From NCBI GenBank assembly GCA_022953095.1, contig JALJCR010000003.1, forward strand, positions 310,001 through 374,000: DNA of 64,000 nt, given 5' to 3'. Below, piece by piece: positions 11,692-20,137 of the stretch (position 1 is the stretch's first letter; every line of letters starts with the position of its first letter). The DNA is from Qipengyuania sp. ABI-127-1 (GTDB lineage Bacteria; Pseudomonadota; Alphaproteobacteria; Sphingomonadales; Sphingomonadaceae). A model generated the notes under the pieces. That model was not told the DNA's origin. It worked only from the letters and a program-made list of their open reading frames with translations, and searched no databases. Made by a program: the position numbers and the translations under genes.

Positions 11692-12541
11692 TCGCCGAAA
11701 AATCGAGCCCGGCGTTTTCCTCGGCAAACCGTTCGTAGAGCTCCTTGGCATGGCGCCCGAGCGGAGTGGAGGCATTGGCGGTTTCTGCCGCTTCCATCGC
11801 CAGGCGCAAATCCTTGAGCATCAGCCCGGTGGCGAAGCCGCCCTGGTAATCCTTGTCCGCCGGGCTTTCGACGCCGATGCCGGGCATGGGCGTGTAGGCG
11901 TTCAAGGACCAGCAATAGCCCGAGGACTGGCTGGAGATTTCGTAGAATTTCTGCGGGTCGAGGCCCAGTTTCTCGGCCATCTTCATGGCCTCGGCAGTGC
12001 CGATCATGCTGATGGCGAGCAGCATGTTGTTGCAGATCTTGGCGGTCTGGCCCGCACCGGCATCGCCTGCATGGATCACCGCCTTGCCCATCGCTTTGAG
12101 CACCACCTCGGCGCGAGAGAAGGCTTTTTCGGTGCCGCCGACCATAAAGGTGAGCGTGCCGCCATTGGCCGCCGCGATCCCGCCCGACACCGGAGCATCC
12201 ACCATGTCGTATCCGGCTGCTTCGGCAGCAGCGATAACCTCTTTCGCGGTTGCCACGTCGATCGTCGAGCAATCGAGCAACACCGCGCCAGCGGGCGCCT
12301 TGCCGATCACGCTGCCTTCATAGACCGATTTCACGATCGCGCCATTGGGCAGCATGGTGACCACACCGTCGACACCCTGCACGGCTTCGGACGCATCGGT
12401 GAAAGTCGCGCAGCCATTGGACTTGGCGGTGGCGAGCGCCTCTTCTGACAGGTCGAAGGCGTTTACCGCGTGTCCCGCCTTCACGAGGTTCGCGGCCATC
12501 CCGCCGCCCATATTGCCGAGGCCGATAAAGGCGATTTTCAT
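11675..12541 (-). CDS. mmsB: 3-hydroxyisobutyrate dehydrogenase
   Basis: A 288-residue NAD-dependent dehydrogenase. The Rossmann motif IAFIGLGNMGGGMAANL is at the N-terminus, DAPVSGGIAAANGGTLTFM is the substrate-binding signature, and the catalytic lysine lies in GQTAKICNN. It converts 3-hydroxyisobutyrate to methylmalonate semialdehyde in valine degradation, and mmsA lies in the same cluster. The long upstream extension of the frame has no homology-like content, so the ATG at 12541 is the start. Confidence 0.95.
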   Translation of the reverse strand: MKIAFIGLGNMGGGMAANLVKAGHAVNAFDLSEEALATAKSNGCATFTDASEAVQGVDGVVTMLPNGAIVKSVYEGSVIGKAPAGAVLLDCSTIDVATAKEVIAAAEAAGYDMVDAPVSGGIAAANGGTLTFMVGGTEKAFSRAEVVLKAMGKAVIHAGDAGAGQTAKICNNMLLAISMIGTAEAMKMAEKLGLDPQKFYEISSQSSGYCWSLNAYTPMPGIGVESPADKDYQGGFATGLMLKDLRLAMEAAETANASTPLGRHAKELYERFAEENAGLDFSAIIETL

Positions 12542-12581
12542 TCTCGTTTCCTCTCGCAAACTGTTTATCCGCGCTGCTGTA

Positions 12582-12605
12582 GGTGACACAAGGTTACACC
12601 GGTGT
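12582..12605. promoter_or_regulatory. Candidate operator upstream of mmsB
   Basis: Contains the perfect palindrome ACACCGGTGT (12596-12605) and, read on the minus strand, two direct copies of GTGT(a/c)ACC spaced 11 bp apart. It lies 55-65 bp before the mmsB ATG. Together with 12542-12829 this forms a 288-bp gene-free stretch that otherwise holds only a partial repeat near its left end. No regulator gene is adjacent, so this is a weak guess based on symmetry and position. Confidence 0.25.
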
Positions 12606-12778
12606 CCGCCAAATCCAACAGCTCAAACCACTGAATTCAAGTATCATTTCCTGCCCAGGGTGACAGGTTGGGCCGATTTGGGCGGGGGGCTGTTCCTCCC
12701 ATACGCCCCTTAACCCAAGTAGGGCAGGTGCACCGCGAAGCTAGCAGGGGTGGCGCGCTGTAGGAAAGGTCGGACGCC

Positions 12779-12812
12779 GGATTGCTTCGTCGCTATGCGC
12801 CTCGCAATGACG
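12779..12812. repeat. Partial copy of palindromic repeat family C
   Basis: ggattgcttcgtcgctatgc followed by gcctcgcaatgacg, matching the right arm of the element at 61651-61730. Only one arm is recognisable here. Confidence 0.6.
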
Positions 12813-12829
12813 AGGGGAACGGAGTGGGA

Positions 12830-13612
12830 TTACCGCCCCTTCCACTTGCCCTCGCGCTTTTCGACGAAAGCAGCCATGCCTTCGGCCTTGTCCTCGCTCG
12901 CGGCAAGGATCTGGAAGATGCGGCGTTCGACGATCAGACCTTGATCCAGGCTGGTTTCGAAGGCGGCGTTGACCATTTCCTTGTTTGCGATCGCGGCCAT
13001 GGGCGGCATTGCGGCGATCTGCGCTGCGGTCTTCATGGCTTCGTCGAGAAGCTGCTCATGCGGGACGACCCGCGCGACCAGATTGCTGCGCTCGGCTTCC
13101 TCGGCGTCCATCATGCGGCCCGTCAGGCACATTTCCATAGCCTTGGACTTGCCCACCGCCTTGGTCAGCCGCTGCGATCCGCCCATGCCGGGGGCCACGC
13201 CCAGCTTGATTTCGGGCTGGCCGAATTTTGCGTTCTCGCTCGCGATGATGAAATCGGCCATCATCGCCAGCTCGCACCCACCGCCCAGCGCAAAGCCATT
13301 GACCGCCGCGATCCACGGCTTGCGGGTCTTCTTCACGATCTCGCTGGTCCAGGGGGCGAAGAAGTCGTCGAGATAGAAATCCGCTGCCGCCTTCTCGCTC
13401 ATTTCCTTGATGTCGGCGCCGGCGGCAAAGGCCTTGTCGCCCGACCCGGTCAGCACCGCGCATAGCTGGCTGCTATCCGCCTGATAGGCGGCGAAGGCGT
13501 GGATCAGTTCGTCGAGCACCGTGCTGTTGAGCGCATTCAGTGCCTTGGGACGGTTGAGGGTAATCAGCGTAACCGCGTCACGCTGTTCGACGGTGATGGT
13601 TTCGTAAGTCAT
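12830..13612 (-). CDS. Enoyl-CoA hydratase/isomerase family protein
   Basis: A 260-residue crotonase-fold enzyme. [14 protein letters not shown] at the N-terminus, the oxyanion-hole segment [11 protein letters not shown], and the second one with [15 protein letters not shown] are visible; both catalytic glutamates of the hydratases are in the expected places ([12 protein letters not shown]). In this cluster it most likely hydrates methacrylyl-CoA to 3-hydroxyisobutyryl-CoA, but a general short-chain role is possible. It shares the strand with the rest of the valine block, with a palindromic repeat between it and the next upstream gene. Confidence 0.9.
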   Translation of the reverse strand: MTYETITVEQRDAVTLITLNRPKALNALNSTVLDELIHAFAAYQADSSQLCAVLTGSGDKAFAAGADIKEMSEKAAADFYLDDFFAPWTSEIVKKTRKPWIAAVNGFALGGGCELAMMADFIIASENAKFGQPEIKLGVAPGMGGSQRLTKAVGKSKAMEMCLTGRMMDAEEAERSNLVARVVPHEQLLDEAMKTAAQIAAMPPMAAIANKEMVNAAFETSLDQGLIVERRIFQILAASEDKAEGMAAFVEKREGKWKGR

Positions 13613-13621
13613 TCAATTCTC

Positions 13622-13702
13622 CGTCATCCCAGCGAAAGCTGGGATCGTTTTCGGTCGTGTCCGACTAGGCGGACAGCGATCCCAGCTTTCGCTGGGATGA
13701 CG
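13622..13702. repeat. 81-bp palindromic repeat, family A, copy 2
   Basis: Same 25-bp terminal arms as 5670-5750 and the same total length, but the 31-bp middle is in the opposite orientation (its reverse complement begins gctgtccgcctagtcggac). It sits exactly between the hydratase start and the stop of the 3-hydroxyisobutyryl-CoA hydrolase gene, 2 bp from the latter. Confidence 0.9.
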
Positions 13703-13703
13703 C

Positions 13704-14753
13704 TTACTTCAACGGCGTCCATTCCTCGCCATCGGGAAGCGGCGCGAAGATGCTGTCGATCAGCTCCTCGCTGACCTCTTCTGCCGTCGCGGGGTTCCAT
13801 TTCGGGTCATGCGTCTTGTCGACGATCACCGCGCGCACGCCTTCGGCGAAATCGGGGCGGGTCAGCACACGGCTCGCAATGCGGTATTCCATGCGCATAT
13901 TGTCGGCGAAATTGGCCAGCTTTTCGCTCTCGGCAAGCTGGCGCAGCGCGACCTTGCAGGTCTGCGGGCTCTTGGTGCGCAGGGTGGCGAGTTCCTTCGC
14001 CGCCCATTCGCTGTCATCGGCCTCGAGGCTGGCGAGGATATCCTCGTAGCGATCGGAGGCGAAATGCTTGTTGATCCGGTCGCAATTCTCCTCGACCCGC
14101 GCCTTGGGCGGGGTGACGGACAATTCAGACAGGATGCCCCCAATCCGATCGGGGTTTTCGGCGATGCGCGCCTTGGCCTCTGCGAGCTTGTCGGCTGGCA
14201 GGTAATGCGTGGCGATCCCGGCAAAATGGCATTCCGCCCCGTCCAGCCGCGCGCCTGTCAACGCGAGGAACTGGCCCAGCCGTCCGCCAAGCCGCGCAAG
14301 ATGCCAGCCACCGCCGACATCGGGAAACAGGCCGATGCCCGATTCCGGCATGGCGAAACGCGTGTTCTCGGTCGCGACGCGGTATTTGCAGGGCAGGGCA
14401 ATGCCCACGCCGCCGCCCATTGTGATGCCGTCCATGAAGGCAACGATGGGCTTGGCATATTCGAACATCTGGTGGTTGAGCTGATATTCGTCGTGGAAGA
14501 AGGCGCGTCCGCTTGCCCCGTCATCGTTCAGCGCGGAATGGCGCAGCAGGTTGATGTCCCCGCCGGCGCAGAAGCCCCGGCCTTCGGCATGGTCGAGGAT
14601 CACGGCCTCGATCGCATCGTTGCCGGTCCAGTCGGCCAGCGCCGCGCTCATCGCGTGGCACATGTCGAGCGTCAGCGCATGCAGCGCCTTGGGCCGGTTG
14701 AGCGAGATATGGCCGGTGCGGCCATGCGAGTGGATGTTCACTTCGTCAGACAA
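13704..14753 (-). CDS. 3-hydroxyisobutyryl-CoA hydrolase
   Basis: A 349-residue crotonase-superfamily thioesterase. SLNRPKALHALTLDMC, GRGFCAGGDI and GITMGGGVGIALPCKYRVAT are diagnostic for the HIBCH branch. The long helical C-terminus, absent from simple hydratases, is also present. It releases free 3-hydroxyisobutyrate for MmsB. The start is TTG at 14753: a GGAGG site stands 6 nt before it and the family N-terminus begins there; an ATG start would need a long unrelated extension. Longer than the adjacent hydratase, as expected. Confidence 0.9.
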   Translation of the reverse strand: MSDEVNIHSHGRTGHISLNRPKALHALTLDMCHAMSAALADWTGNDAIEAVILDHAEGRGFCAGGDINLLRHSALNDDGASGRAFFHDEYQLNHQMFEYAKPIVAFMDGITMGGGVGIALPCKYRVATENTRFAMPESGIGLFPDVGGGWHLARLGGRLGQFLALTGARLDGAECHFAGIATHYLPADKLAEAKARIAENPDRIGGILSELSVTPPKARVEENCDRINKHFASDRYEDILASLEADDSEWAAKELATLRTKSPQTCKVALRQLAESEKLANFADNMRMEYRIASRVLTRPDFAEGVRAVIVDKTHDPKWNPATAEEVSEELIDSIFAPLPDGEEWTPLK

Positions 14754-14761
14754 ATCAACCT

Positions 14762-14828
14762 CCGTTCGTGTCGAGCGAAGTCGAGACACGTTGGCGCGAA
14801 CGGTTCTCGACTTCGCTCGAACCGAACG
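14762..14828. repeat. Palindromic repeat, family B, copy 1
   Basis: ccgttcgtgtcgagcgaagt and, 40 bp on, an inverted arm containing tctcgacttcgctcgaac. It lies between the hydrolase start and the acyl-CoA dehydrogenase stop, overlapping the leader of the hydrolase gene. A related copy is at 63654-63687. Confidence 0.75.
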
Positions 14829-14850
14829 GGGACAGGGGGGGCAGCCATGA

Positions 14851-16005
14851 TCACTGGCGCAGCAGGTCCCGGCCAACGATCATGCGCATGACCTGATTGG
14901 TGCCTTCGAGGATCGAATGCACGCGCAGATCGCGCCAGAAGCGTTCGATCGGGTATTCCTTGAGATAGCCGTAGCCGCCGAAGAGCTGCAGCGCATTGTT
15001 GACGACATTGCTGCCGCTGTCGGTCGCCAGCCGTTTCGCCATGGCGGAGAACTTGCTTTTGTCGGGCGCATTGTCGGTGACCTTGGCCGCAGCGAGATAG
15101 AGCAGGGCGCGCGCCGCCTCCAGCTCCGTCGCCATGTCGGCGAGCATGAACTGCGTATTCTGGAAATCGGCGATCGGCTGGCCGAATTGCTGGCGTTCCC
15201 TTGTATAGTTCACCGCCTCGTCGAGGCAGCGCTGGGCGCCGCCGAGCGAACAGGCCCCGATATTGAGGCGCCCGCCATCGAGACCCATCATCGCATAGCG
15301 GAAGCCGTCGCCTTCCGGGCCGACGCGGTTGGCCACCGGAACGCGGGCATCCTCGAATATGACCTGAGCGGTGGGCGAGGCATTCCAGCCGAGCTTCTTC
15401 TCCGGCTTACCGAAGGAAACGCCCGGCGTGTCCTTGTCGATCACCAGGCAGGTGATGCCCTTGGTCTTGTGTTCACCGGTGCGAACCATGGTGACGTAGA
15501 TGTCGTTGAAGCCGCCACCCGAGATGAACTGTTTGGTGCCGTTCAGAACGTAGTGGTCGCCATCGAGCTTGGCGCTCGTCTTCAGACCGGCCGCATCCGA
15601 GCCGCTGCCCGGTTCGGTCAGCGCATAGCTGGCGACCTTTTCCATGGTCACGAGGTCGGGAAGGTATCTCGCCTTCAATTCCTCGCCGCCGAACCGGTCG
15701 ATCATCCATGCGGCCATATTGTGGATCGAGATGAACGAGCTGGTCGCGGGGCAACCATAGGCCATGGCTTCCATGATCAGCGCCGCTTCCAATCGGCCGA
15801 GGCCGATCCCGCCCGATTCTTCGCTGACATAGATCGCGCCGAAGCCCAGCTCGGCGCTCTGTTTGATCACGTCGATGGGAAAGTGCGATGTCTCGTCCCA
15901 TTCGCCCGCGAAGGGGGTGATGTTGTCGGCGGTGAAGCGCTGCGCCATTTCCTGGATCTGCAGCTGCTCTTCGGTGAGCTGGAACTGTCCTGCATTCGTA
16001 GTCAT
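14851..16005 (-). CDS. Acyl-CoA dehydrogenase, probably isobutyryl-CoA
   Basis: A 384-residue FAD-dependent acyl-CoA dehydrogenase. YALTEPGSGSDAAGLKT is the first family signature and QLFGGYGYLKEYPIERFWRD the second. The catalytic glutamate is in the SILEGTNQVM segment. Its place between MmsA and the 3-hydroxyisobutyryl-CoA hydrolase suggests isobutyryl-CoA as substrate in valine degradation (ACAD8-like), although short branched-chain specificity cannot be read directly. Start ATG 16005 begins the conserved MTTNAGQFQLTEEQ N-terminus. Confidence 0.88.
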   Translation of the reverse strand: MTTNAGQFQLTEEQLQIQEMAQRFTADNITPFAGEWDETSHFPIDVIKQSAELGFGAIYVSEESGGIGLGRLEAALIMEAMAYGCPATSSFISIHNMAAWMIDRFGGEELKARYLPDLVTMEKVASYALTEPGSGSDAAGLKTSAKLDGDHYVLNGTKQFISGGGFNDIYVTMVRTGEHKTKGITCLVIDKDTPGVSFGKPEKKLGWNASPTAQVIFEDARVPVANRVGPEGDGFRYAMMGLDGGRLNIGACSLGGAQRCLDEAVNYTRERQQFGQPIADFQNTQFMLADMATELEAARALLYLAAAKVTDNAPDKSKFSAMAKRLATDSGSNVVNNALQLFGGYGYLKEYPIERFWRDLRVHSILEGTNQVMRMIVGRDLLRQ

Positions 16006-16054
16006 GCCGCGGGCTCTAGCGCTCCGTGTGACGCTAGGGAAGGGGGCGCGGCGG

Positions 16055-16441
16055 TCAATCCGGCAGGATCGCTTCGGCTTCGATCTCCACCTTCCATTCG
16101 GGGCGGCACAGCCAAGCCACGCCCGCCATGGTCGCAGCGGGTTTTGCGTCACCGAAAAAGCGCGCATGGACCGCGCCGACCGCGTCCTGGTCTGCCGGAT
16201 CGGTCAGCAGCATTCGTGTGCGCACGAGGTCCGCAGCGCTGCCGCCGAGTTCCTCGATGGCGCGCATGATCAGGACGCAACACCGCTCTGCCTGTGCGGC
16301 GGCGCCCCCGGTGGTGGAAGAACCGTCATCCTCGACCGGGCCGGTTCCGGCGACAATGATACGATTGCCCTCGCGCACGGCGCGGGAAAAGCCGAACCGG
16401 GCTTCGTAGGGCGAGCCGGTGAAGGCGCGGCGGCGGCTCAC
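16055..16441 (-). CDS. RidA-family protein
   Basis: A 128-residue member of the RidA/YjgF/UK114 family: GFSRAVREGNRIIVAGTGPV, then the C-terminal VEIEAEAIL strand with the family's conserved glutamate. Arg in VRTRMLLTD sits where the active-site arginine is found. Members deaminate reactive enamine/imine intermediates. It overlaps the I78-like lipoprotein gene by 4 bp and is part of the valine cluster by position. Confidence 0.85.
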   Translation of the reverse strand: MSRRRAFTGSPYEARFGFSRAVREGNRIIVAGTGPVEDDGSSTTGGAAAQAERCCVLIMRAIEELGGSAADLVRTRMLLTDPADQDAVGAVHARFFGDAKPAATMAGVAWLCRPEWKVEIEAEAILPD

Positions 16442-16746
16442 CCGCAGGTGATTTCGGTGATTGTCATCGCCTCATCATACTGCACGTTCACGCGGTCCGA
16501 ACGATAGTCCATCGTCCAGACCGAATTGGGCGGACCCCAGCGCAGGGTTTTGGCGCCGCTTTTATCGACGATCTCCTCGCCGATTTCGTCGCTCGCCTCG
16601 CGGCCCAGATAGCCCTGCACGGCATCCGCATCGCATGTGCCGCCCGTGAGTTGGCGCATCCGATCGGTCGGTGTTTCGGCGGGCTCGGCATATCCAGCGC
16701 AGGCGGCCAGCGGCAAGGCAAGACTGGTAAGGATCGGGATGCGCAT
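16438..16746 (-). CDS. I78-family peptidase-inhibitor-like lipoprotein
   Basis: A 102-residue protein with a lipobox (LPLAAC, Cys16) and a C-terminal domain that fits the I78 inhibitor family: QGYLGREASDEIG, then RWGPPNSVWTMDYRSDRVNV and a final ITEITCG. I78 proteins resemble elastase/subtilisin inhibitors, but many bacterial ones are uncharacterised. It overlaps the RidA gene by 4 bp. Confidence 0.75.
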   Translation of the reverse strand: MRIPILTSLALPLAACAGYAEPAETPTDRMRQLTGGTCDADAVQGYLGREASDEIGEEIVDKSGAKTLRWGPPNSVWTMDYRSDRVNVQYDEAMTITEITCG

Positions 16747-16758
16747 GGTACTGCCTCG

Positions 16759-17229
16759 CTATTCGCATTTCTTCAGGGGCATGGGCTCGAACTGCTCTTC
16801 GTCGACTGCCGACGGCGTGAGTGTAGTCTTGTCTTCGGAAAGCGTGAACCTGCGCGTCATCTGCCATTTTTCGCCTTCGCCTTCCATGGCGAGGCTTACG
16901 ACGATGCGCTGCGGGCTGTCGACTTCGACACGCGTCACTTCGCCATAGGATTCGTAGAATTGCATGCCACGCGGGGTAATTTCCACGCGCAGGTCGGATG
17001 CGGGGTTACAGGTGCCCTCGACATAGTCCCAAACCCCGAGAAAGGCGGCGGGGATCGTGTCCGCTTCCACTTCCAGCGGCCCTGCCCCATCGCCGATTCC
17101 CCCATCGGGTTCGACGGGTAGCATGGTCTCGCCGGGGGTCGGTTCGGCAGGTTCGCCTGGTTCAGCGGAACATGCCGCCAGAGCAAGCGAGGCCGGTAGA
17201 GCGATGAAGAGGTATGTGCGTATCATCAT
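16759..17229 (-). CDS. Putative lipoprotein of unknown function
   Basis: 156 residues with a signal peptide ending in a lipobox (LALAAC, Cys20) followed by a proline/glutamate-rich linker and a small domain (AAFLGVWDYVEGTCNP ... TRRFTLSEDKTTL). I do not recognise the domain; the pattern of short strands and 'GVW..' opening suggests a lipocalin-like or META-like fold, which is only a guess. It starts 12 bp before the neighbouring lipoprotein. Confidence 0.7.
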   Translation of the reverse strand: MMIRTYLFIALPASLALAACSAEPGEPAEPTPGETMLPVEPDGGIGDGAGPLEVEADTIPAAFLGVWDYVEGTCNPASDLRVEITPRGMQFYESYGEVTRVEVDSPQRIVVSLAMEGEGEKWQMTRRFTLSEDKTTLTPSAVDEEQFEPMPLKKCE

Positions 17230-17256
17230 TGCTCTTCAACGCTCCGGCCGCCTTTC

Positions 17257-18750
17257 CTATCCCATTGTCGGGATGACAAACGCGTTCGAGCCATCGCCGC
17301 CGCCATCGGGCCAGCGCTGGGTAATCTTCTTGGATTTGGTCCAGAAGCGCAGGCCTTCCATGCCGTATTGATCGATATCGCCGAAGCCGCTGCGCTTCCA
17401 GCCGCCGAAGCTGTGATAGCTGACAGGCACCGGGATCGGCACGTTGATGCCGACCATGCCGACATTCACACGGTTGGCGAATTCGCGCGCGGCATGGCCG
17501 TTGCGGGTGAAGATGGCCACGCCATTGCCATATTGATGCTCGCTGGGCAGGCGCACCGCCTCTTCGAAATCCTTGGCGCGCACGATCTGGAGGACCGGGC
17601 CGAAGATTTCTTCCCGATAGCTTTCCATGTCGGTGGTCACACGGTCGAGCAGCGTCGGGCCGACGAAGAAGCCGTTTTCATGACCTTGCAGGCTGAAGCC
17701 GCGCCCGTCGATGACGACTTCGGCACCTTCCTTCTCGGCCGTGTCGATCCAGCCTTCGACGCGCGCCTTGTGCTCTGGCGTGACGACGGGGCCGTAATGC
17801 GCATCCGCGTCGTTCGAGACGCCGACGCGCAGGGCGTTGATTGCGGGGATCAGCTTGTCGCGCAGCTTGTCCGCCGTATCCTCACCCACGGGCACGACGA
17901 CCGGCAGCGCCATGCAGCGTTCGCCCGCTGAACCGAAGGCGGCCCCGGCAAGATCGTTCACCACCTGGTCCAGATCGGCATCGGGCATGACGATACCGTG
18001 GTTCTTCGCGCCGCCGAACGCCTGCACGCGCTTGGCGTTGGCCGAACCGCGCGAGTAGATATATTGCGCGATATCGGACGAGCCGACGAAGCTGATCGCC
18101 GGGATATCCGGGTGGTCGAGGATCGCATCGACCATTTCCTTGTCGCCATGGACCACTTGCAGCAGCCCCTCGGGTGCACCCGCCTCCAGGAACAGTTCGG
18201 CCAGGCGCACCGGAACGCTGGGGTCGCGCTCCGACGGTTTGAGAATGAAGGCATTGCCCGCCGCGATCGCCATGCCGAACATCCACATCGGGATCATCGC
18301 CGGGAAGTTGAACGGGGTGATCCCTGCGCCGATGCCGAGCGGCTGGCGCATCGAATAGACGTCGATGCCTGGGCCTGCGCCCTGCGTGTACTCGCCCTTC
18401 AGCGCCTGCGGGATGCCGCAGGCGAATTCGATGACCTCGAGCCCGCGCTGCACATCGCCATGCGCATCGTCGACCACCTTGCCATGCTCGCTCGACAGCA
18501 GCTCGGCAAGCTCCTGCTTGTTGGCTTCGACCAGCCGCTTGAATTCGAACATCATGCGGGCACGGCGCTGGGGGTTGGTCGCCGCCCATTCGGGCTGGAC
18601 TTTCTTGGCCGCCGCGACCGCCTGTTCGAGCAGCGCCGCATCGCCCAGCGCGACCTCGGCCTGGACCTCGCCGGTGGAGGGGTTCCAGATCTTGTGAGTG
18701 CGGCCCGTGGCGGGGCTATCGCCGACGATGAAATGGTCAACTTGGCGCAT
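17257..18750 (-). CDS. mmsA: Methylmalonate-semialdehyde dehydrogenase (CoA-acylating)
   Basis: A 497-residue ALDH-superfamily enzyme that turns methylmalonate semialdehyde into propionyl-CoA. The N-terminus MRQVDHFIVGDSPATGRTHKI, ITPFNFPAMIPMWM, the glycine motif FVGSSDIAQYIY, and the catalytic cysteine in GSAGERCMALPV (Cys 285 or so) are all present. RC instead of the usual GQ.C context is typical of the CoA-dependent branch. The long upstream frame is unrelated, so the ATG at 18750 is used. First gene of the minus-strand valine cluster. Confidence 0.95.
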   Translation of the reverse strand: MRQVDHFIVGDSPATGRTHKIWNPSTGEVQAEVALGDAALLEQAVAAAKKVQPEWAATNPQRRARMMFEFKRLVEANKQELAELLSSEHGKVVDDAHGDVQRGLEVIEFACGIPQALKGEYTQGAGPGIDVYSMRQPLGIGAGITPFNFPAMIPMWMFGMAIAAGNAFILKPSERDPSVPVRLAELFLEAGAPEGLLQVVHGDKEMVDAILDHPDIPAISFVGSSDIAQYIYSRGSANAKRVQAFGGAKNHGIVMPDADLDQVVNDLAGAAFGSAGERCMALPVVVPVGEDTADKLRDKLIPAINALRVGVSNDADAHYGPVVTPEHKARVEGWIDTAEKEGAEVVIDGRGFSLQGHENGFFVGPTLLDRVTTDMESYREEIFGPVLQIVRAKDFEEAVRLPSEHQYGNGVAIFTRNGHAAREFANRVNVGMVGINVPIPVPVSYHSFGGWKRSGFGDIDQYGMEGLRFWTKSKKITQRWPDGGGDGSNAFVIPTMG

Positions 18751-18838
18751 GATAAATCCTCTCGTGTCTTGCCAACGGCCAATAGCCGCGAGGGGTCCGA
18801 AATCAACCGGTTTCAGGTGAAACCGGCACGGCTCGCGG

Positions 18839-20074
18839 CTAGCCGACCGCAGCCATCCATTGCGCGCACAATATCGCGCCATACGTGCCCAGAGCATAGC
18901 CGAGCACGGCGAGTAAGACGCCGACCGGGGCAAGGGCAGGGTGGAAGGCGGCCGCAACCACCGGAGCCGATGCCGCCCCTCCGACATTCGCCTTGCTGCC
19001 CACCGCGACGAAGAAGAACGGGGCCTTGATGATCTTGGCAACCACCAGCAGCAGAATGACGTGGAACAGCATCCAGATGAAGCCGATCGCCATGAAGGCG
19101 GGGGCATCGGCGATCTTGGTCACATCCATCCGCGTACCGATCACCGCGACCAGCAGGAAGATGAACACGACGCCGAATTTGCTCGCCCCGATCCCCTCGA
19201 GTTCGCGCGCGCGGGTGAAGCTCGCAAGGAGCCCGGCGGTGGTCGAGATCACCACGACCCAGAAGAATTCGCTCGCCAGCGTCGCTTCCTCGCCCTGCAA
19301 TTCGGCGAAGAATTCACCGAGCCAGGTGCCGAGCAGGTGCGACAGGCCGACAACCGCGAAAGTCACGCCAAACAGCAGGACATAGTCGTTGGCCTTGGCG
19401 ACACGCTCGATGCTTTCGGTATAATCCGCCATCTTATCGCGCAGCTTCGCGATGGAGGAACTGTCCGCGCCAAGCCATTTATCGACCCGCTCATGCGCGC
19501 CCGCGCCATACAGCAGGAAGATCATCCAGATTTCGGCGACGATGATGTCGACCGCGAGCAGCGCGGCGAAGCCTTCAAGCGGATAGCCATAGACTTCCAG
19601 CATCGCGGTCTGGTTGGCGCCGCCGCCGATCCAGCTCCCGGCAAGTGTCGCCAGACCGCGCCATGCGGCGGTATCGCCCGATCCGATGATCGAGGGTTCG
19701 AACTGGGCGACGATCCACAGCGCCAGGGGACCGCCGATCACGATGCCGATCGTGGCGGTCAGAAACATGATGATCGCCTTGTTGCCGAGGCCGAGGATGC
19801 CCTTGATATCGATGCTCAGCGTCATCAGGAACAGCGCGGCAGGCAGGAAATAATCCTTCGCGGTCGGCCACAGATTGCTTTCCGAGACGTCGATCAGCCC
19901 GAACGTGGTCATCAAGCTGGGCACCAGATAGCACACCAGAATGATCGGCACGAAGACGTAGAAACGCTGCCAGCCGGGGCGGTCGCGCGTGGCGAAAACG
20001 AATCCGAGCATCAGGGCCAGAAGCCCGAAAATAATCCTGTCGTCGCTGATCATCTGCCCTGCGGTCCCGCCCAT
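18839..20074 (-). CDS. DUF819-family integral membrane protein
   Basis: A 411-residue multi-pass protein with about ten hydrophobic segments, the block GSWIGGGANQTAM, and GSKANVGGAASAPVVAA near the end. These features match the DUF819/YjcL family, thought to be transporters but without a settled substrate. It stands alone between the valine cluster and hemN, on the same strand as both. A start at the second methionine (MISDDRII) is also possible. Confidence 0.8.
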   Translation of the reverse strand: MGGTAGQMISDDRIIFGLLALMLGFVFATRDRPGWQRFYVFVPIILVCYLVPSLMTTFGLIDVSESNLWPTAKDYFLPAALFLMTLSIDIKGILGLGNKAIIMFLTATIGIVIGGPLALWIVAQFEPSIIGSGDTAAWRGLATLAGSWIGGGANQTAMLEVYGYPLEGFAALLAVDIIVAEIWMIFLLYGAGAHERVDKWLGADSSSIAKLRDKMADYTESIERVAKANDYVLLFGVTFAVVGLSHLLGTWLGEFFAELQGEEATLASEFFWVVVISTTAGLLASFTRARELEGIGASKFGVVFIFLLVAVIGTRMDVTKIADAPAFMAIGFIWMLFHVILLLVVAKIIKAPFFFVAVGSKANVGGAASAPVVAAAFHPALAPVGVLLAVLGYALGTYGAILCAQWMAAVG

Positions 20075-20137
20075 CGTTCCTGTTCTGAGCTGGGCCTAGC
20101 GCGCCGCGAGGCGAATGCCAATCCGCGCGGCGGTGCC

